Assembly: GCA_964545285.1 (NCBI GenBank)
Contig: CAZJEW010000001.1
Coordinates: forward strand, 1 to 63,390
DNA from: CAG-1000 sp964545285
GTDB lineage: Bacteria; Bacillota_I; Bacilli_A; RF39; UBA660
DNA length: 63,390 bases
Reading direction: 5' to 3'
The position numbers were made by a program, and so were the translations under genes. The notes beneath the pieces are model-generated. The model was not told where the DNA came from. It made no database searches and saw nothing but the letters and a program-made list of their open reading frames with translations. This document shows, piece after piece, positions 34,852 through 43,760 of this stretch (the first letter of the stretch is position 1; each line of letters starts with the position of its first letter).

Positions 34852-36309
34852 ATGAAAAATGAATTACTAAATTATTTAATTAAGTGTTTTGAGGTATATA
34901 AAGATAATAATTATGAATTTTTATTAGATTATGTCAATTCCTATAATTGCAGATTAAATGAATATGAAAAAAATATTTCTAATGTTACTAATAATATATT
35001 TAAATCAATTACTAATGTTTTAAGTTATAAAAAAATAAAATATTCTTACAAAGAATCTAATAAATCAATTAAAATTAATTTAATTTTTTCAAATAATAAT
35101 TATCCAACAACTCCAACAAATATTATTGTTCCTGTTTTTGTAGAAAATTTTTTAAGAATATCAATTAAACTAATTAATTATTTAATTGATAATAAAATTG
35201 ATTGTAATATTAAATTATCTAAAATTAATAAGATTGATTTATTTGTAATTAGTATATATGACTTTAAAAAAGCAAAAGAATTTATGATTTATTATAGTAA
35301 TGATAAAGAAATGTCTAATGATATAAAAAATAAAAATAATCCTTTGTTTTTAACATATTTTGGTTTAAGTGTATACACATGTATAAAACCATTTAATTTT
35401 TTGGATTTATACCTATATTGTTTGTGTTTTTATTTTAAAAACATTAAAAAAAGTGAAGATATAACTATAAATTCATTGTTAGAATTTTTATTAAAATTTA
35501 ATAAAAAAGAAAACAACATACTAAAAAAAGAAATGATCAATATAATAATAAAAACAATAAATATTAATAATAGCTCTAAAACAATTGATTACTTATTTAA
35601 TTATAACGCAAATATGAATTTAGGTAGTTTTGATTTGTCCAGTTATAATTTAAAATTAGATTCAAATAAATTAATCTTTTTTGAAAATAAAGAAAAAACG
35701 GTATTAATTGTATTTGGTGGAGAAGATTATTTAAATATATGTTATTCAAAATTTTATAATAATGTAATAGAAAAATATCCAAATGATTTATTATATTGCT
35801 ATTTTCAAAATATTTTTTACAAAATATTAGAAGATAAATTTGAAAATTTTGAAAATATATTGGATTTTTCAAATAGTAATGAGGATATAATATATCAAGA
35901 ATTAATGCTTATTTCATCTGGATATTTTGGTTACAAAAAAATAGGAATAAAATTAGAAATTATAAATAATATGATAAAAATTATTTTAGAAAAAAAACTA
36001 AATTGTGTAATAAAGCAAGAACAAGAAAATAATAATATTCCTAATGATGTTGTAATTTTTCCATTTAATTTGGAATATGCAAATAAAATTATTAAATTAA
36101 AAAGTGGAAAACTATCAACTGTCTTTAATTATTTTAGAGATTATTATGTATTAGATTATATTCCATTGAAATCTAAAATTAATTTAAAAAATGGTTCAAT
36201 TGTTACTGGGGAGGAATTTTTAAAAAATCTATATAATATAATTGAAGATTATGATGATTTTAAAGATTTAATTGATGATCAAATTGAAATGATAGAAATA
36301 TTAGATTGA
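34852..36309 (+). CDS. Large hypothetical protein beside the origin
   Basis: 485 residues, AGGAG site 7 nt before the ATG, TGA stop. I recognise no family. It is extremely rich in Asn, Lys, Ile and Tyr and has no clear membrane helix, though 130-140 and 185-200 are hydrophobic. The N-terminal 60 residues look helical, the C-terminal half (about 255-470) alternates strands and helices and contains VLIVFGGEDYLNICYSKFY and VVIFPFNLEYANKIIKL. It is transcribed away from dnaA and precedes rpmH, where other Bacillota have only an origin spacer. Confidence 0.75.
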   Translation: MKNELLNYLIKCFEVYKDNNYEFLLDYVNSYNCRLNEYEKNISNVTNNIFKSITNVLSYKKIKYSYKESNKSIKINLIFSNNNYPTTPTNIIVPVFVENFLRISIKLINYLIDNKIDCNIKLSKINKIDLFVISIYDFKKAKEFMIYYSNDKEMSNDIKNKNNPLFLTYFGLSVYTCIKPFNFLDLYLYCLCFYFKNIKKSEDITINSLLEFLLKFNKKENNILKKEMINIIIKTININNSSKTIDYLFNYNANMNLGSFDLSSYNLKLDSNKLIFFENKEKTVLIVFGGEDYLNICYSKFYNNVIEKYPNDLLYCYFQNIFYKILEDKFENFENILDFSNSNEDIIYQELMLISSGYFGYKKIGIKLEIINNMIKIILEKKLNCVIKQEQENNNIPNDVVIFPFNLEYANKIIKLKSGKLSTVFNYFRDYYVLDYIPLKSKINLKNGSIVTGEEFLKNLYNIIEDYDDFKDLIDDQIEMIEILD

Positions 36310-36350
36310 CAATTAAACTTATATTATTTATAATTTTAGAGGAGGCAAAG

Positions 36351-36473
36351 ATGAAAAGAACATTTCAACCAAATGTGAGTAAAAAAAGTAAAAAATCTGG
36401 TTTTATGTCTAGAAACAACAAAAATGTATTAAAAAACAGAAGACAAAAAGGAAGAAAAGAATTATCAAAGTAA
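36351..36473 (+). CDS. rpmH: 50S ribosomal protein L34
   Basis: 40 residues with the L34 frame MKRTFQPNVSKKSKKSGFMSR...RRQKGRKELSK and a strong AGAGGAGG site. Usual length is 44; the middle HGFRARM segment is altered and shortened. It stands in its normal place before rnpA. Confidence 0.95.
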   Translation: MKRTFQPNVSKKSKKSGFMSRNNKNVLKNRRQKGRKELSK

Positions 36474-36502
36474 AAATTACTTTTAATTAAGTAATTTTTT
36501 TT
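36474..36502 (+). terminator. Rho-independent terminator after rpmH
   Basis: 9-bp perfect stem AAATTACTT/AAGTAATTT, 6-nt loop, T run; between rpmH and rnpA, so it probably attenuates rather than fully ends transcription. Confidence 0.68.
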
Positions 36503-36525
36503 ATATAATTATGTAGAGGGAACAT

Positions 36526-36849
36526 ATGAACAAAAAATATATTATTAAGAAGAATTATGATATTCAAGAAGTTATTACTAAAAATGAACAAAAAGTAGTT
36601 AATAATTATTTTGTTATATATAAAAAAGCCAATAATATTAAAAATAATAGATATTGTATTAGCGTTAGCAAAAAAATAGGTAAAGCTTTTAATAGAAATT
36701 ATTATAAAAGAATAATAAAAGATATTCTTAATAAAAATAAATTTAATAATTCATATGATTATGTTATAATATTAAGGACTGGGATAATTAACAAGAAGTA
36801 TTTGGATATTCAAAATTCTTTGTTAAATATATTTAAAGGAGAAAAATAA
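36526..36849 (+). CDS. rnpA: Ribonuclease P protein component
   Basis: 107 residues. Basic protein with the RnpA region around RYCISVSKKIGKAFNRNYYKRIIKDI, the RNR-type RNA-binding signature. It supports RNase P RNA in tRNA 5' maturation. The stop overlaps the yidC start by one base (TAATG). Confidence 0.92.
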   Translation: MNKKYIIKKNYDIQEVITKNEQKVVNNYFVIYKKANNIKNNRYCISVSKKIGKAFNRNYYKRIIKDILNKNKFNNSYDYVIILRTGIINKKYLDIQNSLLNIFKGEK

Positions 36850-37757
36850 TGAAAAAGAAAATATTAATTTTGTTGCTATTATTAATTAGTTTATGTGGTT
36901 GTACTAAAAGGTTTACGATCGAAAACGAAGATACCGGAAAGAAAAAAAGTTATGTTTCTAATATAATTTGTAAACCGGAGAGTGGAGAACTATTAAAGAT
37001 TTATGAAGAAAACGCAGATAAATTGGATATAAAATTAGATGATTTACCTGATTGTAAAACTTTTAAAATAGAGAATAGTAAAACAGATGGTTTGTGGACA
37101 TTTCTATTTATAAAACCATTATCATGGTTGATAATCAAGTTTGGAAATTTAGTTAATAGTTATGCTATTTCAATAATGGTAATAGGGTTGTTATTCAGAG
37201 TAGCTATGTATCCGATTACAAAAAAATCGACTAATATGAGTAAGAATCTAAAGAAAGCCCAAAAAGATTTGGATGCGTTAGAAAGAAAATACAAAGACAA
37301 AGATGATAAAGATTCTATGATGATGAAGAGTCAAGAAATGTTAGTTATATATAAAAAGTATGATGTTAATCCTTTCTCTGGTTGTTTATTTGCTTTAATT
37401 CAAACACCTCTATTTCTTATGTTTTTAGAAGCAGTATATAGAGTTCCATCTTTCTTTGAAGAAAATTTCTTAGTATTTAATTTAGGAACCACTCCAACAG
37501 AAGGATTTGCAGTTGGAAATTATTGGTACATAATACTAATTGTATTGATAGGACTTGCAACATATTTCTCATTTAAGAATATGAGCAATACTGGAAATTC
37601 TGAACAACAAAAGCAAACAAAAATGATGAGTATATTTATGTTAGCATTCATTGTAATAGTTTCATTCCAATTACCAACAGCAATAGCTCTATATTGGATT
37701 GTATCGAATGGATTTGCGGTAGTTCAATCATTTTTAACAAAAAGTAAGGAGAATTAA
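36849..37757 (+). CDS. yidC: Membrane protein insertase YidC (lipoprotein form)
   Basis: 302 residues. Lipoprotein signal with lipobox LCGC (Cys near 19), an external segment of about 60 residues, then the five-helix YidC/Oxa1 core with the hydrophilic-groove Arg in VIGLLFRVAMYPITKKS, and a charged cytoplasmic loop. The signal and size match SpoIIIJ-type YidC of Gram-positives. It is placed between rnpA and jag as usual. Confidence 0.95.
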   Translation: MKKKILILLLLLISLCGCTKRFTIENEDTGKKKSYVSNIICKPESGELLKIYEENADKLDIKLDDLPDCKTFKIENSKTDGLWTFLFIKPLSWLIIKFGNLVNSYAISIMVIGLLFRVAMYPITKKSTNMSKNLKKAQKDLDALERKYKDKDDKDSMMMKSQEMLVIYKKYDVNPFSGCLFALIQTPLFLMFLEAVYRVPSFFEENFLVFNLGTTPTEGFAVGNYWYIILIVLIGLATYFSFKNMSNTGNSEQQKQTKMMSIFMLAFIVIVSFQLPTAIALYWIVSNGFAVVQSFLTKSKEN

Positions 37758-37758
37758 A

Positions 37759-38376
37759 ATGGAAAAGTATGTATTTCAATCAAAGTCACAAAAAAACTTA
37801 TTAGAAAAGGCGTTAAATGAACTAAATGTTAAAAAGGAAGATGTTTTGGTTAAAGAAACTGAGGAGAAAAGTGGACTTTTTGGAAAAAAATATACCATTG
37901 AATTAGTAAAACTAGAGGATGCTTCAGAAATTGGAAAAGATATATTAAAAGAATTACTATCTAATTTGGGAATTAGTGTCAATGTCGAAACAAAAATAAG
38001 AGATGGAAATATTAAATATGAAATATATTCTCAAAACAATTCATTATTGATAGGAAAAAGAGGACATATTCTTGATTCAATTCAAATATTTGTAAGACAA
38101 GCATTATATAATACTTTAGATTTCTATATTAATGTTCAAGTTGATGTAGAAAAATATAAAGAAAAGCAAAATTATTTTTTGGAGAAGAAAGTAAAAAAAA
38201 TAGCAAGAGATGTCACTTTATCGAAGGGTGAAGTAAAACTAGATCCAATGAATAGTTATGAAAGAAAAGTTGTTCATTCAGCATTACAAGGGTTTAAATA
38301 CATTAAATCTGAAAGCGAAGGAGAAGAACCAAATAGATACATCGTCATCAAATATTGCGAAACTAAAGAAGAATAA
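37759..38376 (+). CDS. jag: RNA-binding protein Jag (KhpB)
   Basis: 205 residues. Jag N-terminal domain with the KSGLFGKKYTIELV motif (about 1-55), a KH domain with LLIGKRGHILDSIQ (about 95-140), and an R3H domain with LDPMNSYERKVVHSALQ and the final TESEGEEPNRYIVIKY-like end. It binds RNA together with KhpA and affects cell elongation and division in cocci. It follows yidC by 1 bp. Confidence 0.94.
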   Translation: MEKYVFQSKSQKNLLEKALNELNVKKEDVLVKETEEKSGLFGKKYTIELVKLEDASEIGKDILKELLSNLGISVNVETKIRDGNIKYEIYSQNNSLLIGKRGHILDSIQIFVRQALYNTLDFYINVQVDVEKYKEKQNYFLEKKVKKIARDVTLSKGEVKLDPMNSYERKVVHSALQGFKYIKSESEGEEPNRYIVIKYCETKEE

Positions 38377-38388
38377 TCTTCTTTTTTT
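38365..38388 (+). terminator. Rho-independent terminator after jag
   Basis: 8-bp stem AAAGAAGA/TCTTCTTT with a 4-nt loop and T run, overlapping the last jag codons. Confidence 0.68.
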
Positions 38389-38411
38389 ATATATAATTTT
38401 TAATTAAAATG

Positions 38412-38420
38412 TGTTATAAT
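38412..38420 (+). promoter_or_regulatory. Extended -10 promoter of mnmE
   Basis: TGT-TATAAT, extended -10 element, about 26 bp before the mnmE start; the -35 region is weak. Confidence 0.5.
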
Positions 38421-38446
38421 CTTGTGGAAAGAAAAGGAGGTTTAAT

Positions 38447-39796
38447 ATGAATGATACAATTTTTGCAGTTGCAACTACTGTAGGAGAAAGTTCAATTAAT
38501 GTTATTAGAGTTAGTGGAAATGAATCAATAACTATTGTTAATAAATTGTTTGATAAAGATTTATTAAGTAAAGAAACACATACAATTACATATGGACATA
38601 TAATAGACAAAGATATAATTATAGATGAAGTACTTGTATCAATTTTTATTTCTCCTAAAACTTTTACAAAAGAAAATATTGTTGAAATTAATAGTCATGG
38701 TGGAGTTACTTGTGTTAATAAAATAATGGAATTGTTATTAATAAATGGATGCAGATTAGCAGAACCAGGAGAATTTTTAAAAAGAGCATTTTTAAATGGA
38801 AGAATTGATTTAACAGAAGCTGAATCAGTAGGTGATTTAATATCATCAAAAACAGAAAGTGCTAGAAAAATGGCAATTAAAGGAGTTAATAAAGAATTAA
38901 ATAGCATTATTAATATACTCAGAAATAAAATAGTGTCCTTAATTGGTAATATAGAGGTAAATATTGATTATCCCGAATATGAAGATGCTGAAATTATAAC
39001 AAAAGAAAAAATCCATGAAGTATTAGATGATGTGTATAAAGAAATTAATTTATTAATTAATGAAAGTGATAAAGGGTTAATAATTAAAAACGGAATAAAT
39101 GTTGCCATTGTTGGAAAGACAAACGTAGGAAAAAGTAGCATTTTAAATTCACTTCTTAATAAAAACAAAGCTATAGTTACAAATATAGAAGGAACAACTA
39201 GAGATACTGTAGAAGATAGTATATTAATAGACGGAATTATGATTAATTTTATTGATACTGCAGGAATAAGAAAAACAAAAGATAAAGTTGAAAAACTAGG
39301 TATTAAAAAAAGTATAAATGCGATAGATGAGGCTGATTTGATATTATTTGTCGTTGATTCTAGCAGCAAATTCGATAATGAAGATCGTAAAATATTAAAT
39401 AAAATTAAAAATAAGAAAATATTAATTGTTTATAATAAAATTGATAAAAAAGATATTGAATTTGAAGAATTAAATAAATATGATTATATAAAAGTATCAG
39501 CAATTAATAAAAAAAATATTGATAAATTAAAAGAAAGAATATCTAATATATTTAAATTCGATAGAATAAATGAGAGTGATTTTACTTATATATCAAACGC
39601 AAGACAAATTGCCTTATTGAAGAAATGCAAAGAAATTGGGAATAATATAGAAAATGCAATTAGTAATAATATGCCAATTGATATGATTGAGATAGATATT
39701 AAAGAATTATGGGATACTCTTGGAGAAATAACTGGAGAATCCTATAGCGATGAATTACTTGATGAAATATTTAGTAAATTTTGTTTAGGGAAGTAG
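38447..39796 (+). CDS. mnmE: tRNA modification GTPase MnmE
   Basis: 449 residues. N-terminal folate-binding domain (DTIFAVATTVGESSINVIRVSG), G domain with VGKTNVGKSSILNSLL, DTAGIR and YNKIDKKD, and the C-terminal FCLGK with the catalytic Cys. With MnmG it forms the carboxymethylaminomethyl (or taurinomethyl-type) modification at U34. Ribosome site AGGAGG. Confidence 0.96.
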   Translation: MNDTIFAVATTVGESSINVIRVSGNESITIVNKLFDKDLLSKETHTITYGHIIDKDIIIDEVLVSIFISPKTFTKENIVEINSHGGVTCVNKIMELLLINGCRLAEPGEFLKRAFLNGRIDLTEAESVGDLISSKTESARKMAIKGVNKELNSIINILRNKIVSLIGNIEVNIDYPEYEDAEIITKEKIHEVLDDVYKEINLLINESDKGLIIKNGINVAIVGKTNVGKSSILNSLLNKNKAIVTNIEGTTRDTVEDSILIDGIMINFIDTAGIRKTKDKVEKLGIKKSINAIDEADLILFVVDSSSKFDNEDRKILNKIKNKKILIVYNKIDKKDIEFEELNKYDYIKVSAINKKNIDKLKERISNIFKFDRINESDFTYISNARQIALLKKCKEIGNNIENAISNNMPIDMIEIDIKELWDTLGEITGESYSDELLDEIFSKFCLGK

Positions 39797-39800
39797 TAAT

Positions 39801-41663
39801 ATGAAATATGATGTAATTGTAGTTGGTGGTGGACATGCAGGCTGCGAAGCTTCTTTGGTATGTGCCAGAATGGGTAAAAGAACTTTATTAGTAACGGGTA
39901 ACCTGAATAATGTTGCTGATATGCCATGTAATCCATCTATCGGTGGATCTGCAAAAGGTATAGTTGTAAGGGAAATAGATGCTCTTGGTGGTGAAATGGG
40001 ATATAATGCTGATAAAACTCACCTACAAATAAAAATGCTTAATGTAAAAAAAGGTCCTGGAGTGAGATCATTAAGGGCTCAAGCATGTAAAATAAACTAT
40101 CAAAAAGAAATGCTTAATACTTTAAAAAGCACAAAAAAATTAGAATTAAAAGAGTCTCTAGTAAAAGAAATAATGGTTAAAGATAATACTATAATAGGAA
40201 TTGTAACTGAATCTAACGAAAAAATATATTCTAAATCGGTTATAATTACAACTGGAACTTATTTAAACTCTGATATTATGTGCGGGCAAGAAAAGCATAA
40301 AGGGGGTCCACATGGAGAAAAATGCTCAATGTATTTAAGTAAATCATTAGAAGAAAATGGTCTTAAGATTATCAGATTAAAGACAGGAACTCCACCTAGA
40401 ATATTAAAAGAATCAATAGATTTAAGTAAAGTTAAAATTGAAAATGGAGATAATAATCTTTTAACATTTAGTAATTTTTATGGACCAACATATAAAATAA
40501 AAAATCAAAGGCCTTGCTATTTAACTTATACAAATTTAAATACTCATAAAATAATTCTTGATAATTTGGATAAATGTGCCTTATATAGCGGAATGATAAA
40601 AGGTGTCGGTCCTAGATACTGTCCATCTATAGAAGATAAAGTAGTTAAGTTTAAGGATAAAGATCATCATCAAATATTTTTAGAACCAGAAAGAAGCGAT
40701 GATATTGAATATTATTTAGGTGGCTTTTCAACAACAATGCCTCATGAAATTCAAGAAAGATTATTAAAAACAATAGCAGGTTTAGAAAATGTTGTTATTA
40801 CAAAATATGGTTATGCAATTGAATATGATGCTTTTGATCCCACAGATTTAAAAATGAGTTTAGAAAGTAAAATTATTAACAATCTTTTCACTGCTGGACA
40901 AATTAATGGAACAAGTGGATATGAAGAGGCGGCAGCACAAGGATTAATGGCAGGTATAAATGCTTGCTTAAAAATAGAAGGTAAAGATCCTTTTATTTTA
41001 AAGAGAAATGAGGCATATATTGGAGTACTCATTGATGATTTAATAAATAAAGGTATAACTGAACCATATAGATTATTAACTTCTAGAGCAGAATTTAGAT
41101 TGTTGTTACGTCATGATAACGCTTCTTTTAGATTAACCGAATATGCTAGAAAGTTTGGAATAATAAACGATGAAAAATATAATATATATATAAATAAAGT
41201 TAATCAAATAAGCAGATTAACAGATTATTTGAATAATAATTACTTTGAATTTACTAAAGATAACAAAGATTTTATGAAAAGACATAACTCATCAATGAAT
41301 GGAAAGATTAGATTAATAGAATTGATAAAAAGACCAGAGATTAATTTAGAAGAAATATTAAATTATCTAAAACTAAGCTACAATTATGACGTAATACTAA
41401 CAACAGAAGTAAACATTAAGTTTGAGGGATATATTAATAAAACAAATAAAGAGGTTGAAAAAACACTTAAACTTGAAGAAAAACAAATACCATTTGATAT
41501 AAATTATAATAAAGTACCTAATATAGCAACAGAAGCAAAGCAAAAATTTGAAAAAATAAAACCTAATACTATAGGTCAAGCAAGTAGAATAAGCGGAGTA
41601 AATCCATCTGACATTAATATGTTACTAGTGTATCTAAAAAAGGAATATAACAATGACAAGTAA
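39801..41663 (+). CDS. mnmG: tRNA uridine 5-carboxymethylaminomethyl modification enzyme MnmG
   Basis: 620 residues. FAD-binding VVGGGHAGCEASLVCARMG, CNPSIGGSAKGIVVREIDALGG, and C-terminal helical MnmE-binding region ending ARISGVNPSDINMLLVYL. It is the partner of the gene 4 bp upstream. Its end overlaps rsmG by 11 bp. Confidence 0.96.
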   Translation: MKYDVIVVGGGHAGCEASLVCARMGKRTLLVTGNLNNVADMPCNPSIGGSAKGIVVREIDALGGEMGYNADKTHLQIKMLNVKKGPGVRSLRAQACKINYQKEMLNTLKSTKKLELKESLVKEIMVKDNTIIGIVTESNEKIYSKSVIITTGTYLNSDIMCGQEKHKGGPHGEKCSMYLSKSLEENGLKIIRLKTGTPPRILKESIDLSKVKIENGDNNLLTFSNFYGPTYKIKNQRPCYLTYTNLNTHKIILDNLDKCALYSGMIKGVGPRYCPSIEDKVVKFKDKDHHQIFLEPERSDDIEYYLGGFSTTMPHEIQERLLKTIAGLENVVITKYGYAIEYDAFDPTDLKMSLESKIINNLFTAGQINGTSGYEEAAAQGLMAGINACLKIEGKDPFILKRNEAYIGVLIDDLINKGITEPYRLLTSRAEFRLLLRHDNASFRLTEYARKFGIINDEKYNIYINKVNQISRLTDYLNNNYFEFTKDNKDFMKRHNSSMNGKIRLIELIKRPEINLEEILNYLKLSYNYDVILTTEVNIKFEGYINKTNKEVEKTLKLEEKQIPFDINYNKVPNIATEAKQKFEKIKPNTIGQASRISGVNPSDINMLLVYLKKEYNNDK

Positions 41664-42357
41664 TGAATTTATAGAAGAGTGTAGTAAAATAAATATAATA
41701 ATAGATAACGACAAACTAGCAAAATTAAACAAATATATGGATTTATTAATTGAATGGAATAATAAGTTTAATTTAACTTCTATTATTGATAAAAACGATA
41801 TATATTTAAAACATTTTTATGATTCTTTATGCTTAAATATGGTTTTAAATTTAAAAGAAAATCTATCGGTTTGTGATTTTGGTACTGGTGCGGGCTTTCC
41901 TGGAATGGTTTTAGCTATCATTTTTCCTAAAATAGATGTTACATTAATAGAATCAAGTAATAAAAAAGTCATGTTCTTAAACGAAGTTAAAAAAAGCCTT
42001 ATAATTAACAATGTTAAAATTGTTAATAGTAGAGTAGAAGAATATGCTAAAAACAATAGAAACTCATTTGATACAGTGACATGTAGAGCAGTTTCAAATT
42101 TAGGAATAATCTGTGAATTATCAATAGCTTTACTAAAACTTGGTGGTTTATTTACACCCTTGAAATCAAATATAGATGAAGATTTAAAAAAATATACACA
42201 TGAAATAGTCAAATTAGGTTATAATCATATTCAAACAATAAACTATGAACTTCCTATTGAACATTCAAAAAGAAGTATACCAGTATTTAAAAAAATAAGT
42301 AAAACTGATATTAAATATCCAAGAAATTATAATGTTATATTAAAAACATATAAGTAA
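41653..42357 (+). CDS. rsmG: 16S rRNA 7-methylguanosine methyltransferase RsmG
   Basis: 234 residues. WNNKFNLTSI, the SAM motif VCDFGTGAGFPGMVLAI and TCRAVSNLG fit RsmG (GidB), which methylates G527 of 16S rRNA. Normal order mnmE-mnmG-rsmG-noc. Confidence 0.95.
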   Translation: MTSNEFIEECSKINIIIDNDKLAKLNKYMDLLIEWNNKFNLTSIIDKNDIYLKHFYDSLCLNMVLNLKENLSVCDFGTGAGFPGMVLAIIFPKIDVTLIESSNKKVMFLNEVKKSLIINNVKIVNSRVEEYAKNNRNSFDTVTCRAVSNLGIICELSIALLKLGGLFTPLKSNIDEDLKKYTHEIVKLGYNHIQTINYELPIEHSKRSIPVFKKISKTDIKYPRNYNVILKTYK

Positions 42358-42372
42358 ATGATTAAATATAAC

Positions 42373-42401
42373 TTGATAATTGATTAAAAATGCTTTAAAA
42401 T
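42373..42401 (+). promoter_or_regulatory. Promoter of noc
   Basis: TTGATA (42373-42378), 17-bp spacer, TAAAAT (42396-42401); noc starts 28 bp after the -10. Confidence 0.65.
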
Positions 42402-42428
42402 ATTATCATAAGAATAAAAGGATTTAAT

Positions 42429-43745
42429 ATGGAAGAAAATAAGAAGGAAATTTTATATATACCTGTGGAAGATATTTTACCTAATAGGTTTCAACCAAGA
42501 CTGGCTTTTGATGAAAAAGAGCTTAATGAACTTGCTAATTCCATTATTAAGTATGGTGTTGTTCAACCAATAGTTGTAAGATCAATTGGTGAAAAATATG
42601 AAATTATAGCTGGCGAAAGAAGATATAAAGCTTCTGTGATCGCTGGTATAAAAAAAATACCTGCAGTTTTAATGCAAACAGACGATAATACTAGTGCTGA
42701 AATAGCACTATTAGAAAATTTACAAAGAAAAAATTTAACTCCTATAGAGGAAGCAAAATCCTATAAGAAATTAATAGATAAAGGTTTTACTCAAGATGAT
42801 ATAGCTAATAAACTTGGTGTAAGCCAATCAGCTATAGCAAATAAATTAAGATTATTAAAATTACCAGAAGAGGTACATAATGCTTTATTGTACAACCAAA
42901 TATCGGAAAGGCATGCCAGAAGTTTGTTAGTTCTTGATAATTCTGATTTGCAAAAAAGTTTGTTAAAAAGAATTATCGCCGAAAAACTAACTGTCAAGCA
43001 AACGGAGGACGAAATAAATGTTATGATGAATGCAAATAAAGTTGAATCATCTGAAATACCAGATGATATACAAAAATTTTTAAGACCTGACGCATCATTA
43101 AATGAAGTAAGAAATACAAATACTATTCAGCCATCTGAAAAGAAAGAAGAAGAAATAGAGGTCGTTGATTTCAATGTACCTGAAGTTATAGACATTAATG
43201 ATGATGACAACGATAATTTAAAAGGAGATCCACTTCCAAAAAATAACGTTGTAGAATATTCTGATGAAACTCCATTAATTAATCCATTTCAAAAAGATTT
43301 TGTATCATCTGAGAATAACAACACATTAATAGATTCACAACCTCAAACTACAGAAATAAATATTCCATCTTCACCATTTAGTGAAGCGGGTCAAGCAGTA
43401 GGTGAAAATATTGAAAATGATATTCCTCAAAAGACAATAAAAGAACAATTAGGTGATGTTAATTATGAAACATCTGAACCATCATTAGAAGATTTAAATG
43501 TATCTCAAGAATATAATAAAATTGAAAGAATAGATAATGACGAAGATACTATAGAAGAGAATGAAGAATTAGCAAGTATTGATAGCGAATTTCTCGATGA
43601 ATATGGAGAAATAGATTTACCAAAATTAATAAATAAAATTAGAGATTTTGCAAATAATCTTGGTTCTGCTAGTAGATTAGTAGATGTATCAGAAATAGAT
43701 TTACCTGACAAATATCAAATAACAATAGAAATAGAGAAAAAATAA
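42429..43745 (+). CDS. noc: Noc-type ParB-family nucleoid occlusion protein with long acidic extension
   Basis: 438 residues against about 280 for B. subtilis Noc. The first 200 residues align with Noc: ILPNRFQPR, the CTP-binding GERRYKAS and ENLQRKNLTPIEEA motifs, helix-turn-helix SQSAIANKLRLLKLP, ISERHARSLLVL and LTVKQTED. These phrases are closer to Noc than to Spo0J. Position after rsmG also fits noc, and no parA follows. Two oddities: the N-terminal amphipathic membrane helix of Noc is missing (the protein begins MEENKKEILYIP), and residues about 205-390 are acidic and disordered before a short C-terminal segment that may be a relocated dimerisation domain. Noc-binding sites lie at 25626 and 25700. 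Confidence 0.85.
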   Translation: MEENKKEILYIPVEDILPNRFQPRLAFDEKELNELANSIIKYGVVQPIVVRSIGEKYEIIAGERRYKASVIAGIKKIPAVLMQTDDNTSAEIALLENLQRKNLTPIEEAKSYKKLIDKGFTQDDIANKLGVSQSAIANKLRLLKLPEEVHNALLYNQISERHARSLLVLDNSDLQKSLLKRIIAEKLTVKQTEDEINVMMNANKVESSEIPDDIQKFLRPDASLNEVRNTNTIQPSEKKEEEIEVVDFNVPEVIDINDDDNDNLKGDPLPKNNVVEYSDETPLINPFQKDFVSSENNNTLIDSQPQTTEINIPSSPFSEAGQAVGENIENDIPQKTIKEQLGDVNYETSEPSLEDLNVSQEYNKIERIDNDEDTIEENEELASIDSEFLDEYGEIDLPKLINKIRDFANNLGSASRLVDVSEIDLPDKYQITIEIEKK

Positions 43746-43760
43746 TATTTTCTCTTTTTT
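43733..43760. terminator. Bidirectional terminator between noc and the PBP gene
   Basis: 8-bp stem AGAGAAAA/TTTTCTCT, 7-nt loop, T tail on the plus strand; overlaps the end of noc. Confidence 0.65.

Noticed and set aside
38968..39369. 133-codon minus-strand frame inside mnmE.
   Set aside because: Antisense shadow of a conserved GTPase domain.
43000..43745. The ParB-family protein as an ordinary chromosomal ParB (Spo0J).
   Set aside because: The helix-turn-helix and following motifs (QSAIANKLRLLKLP, ISERHAR, VKQTED) fit Noc better, it follows rsmG, and no parA accompanies it; not fully excluded.
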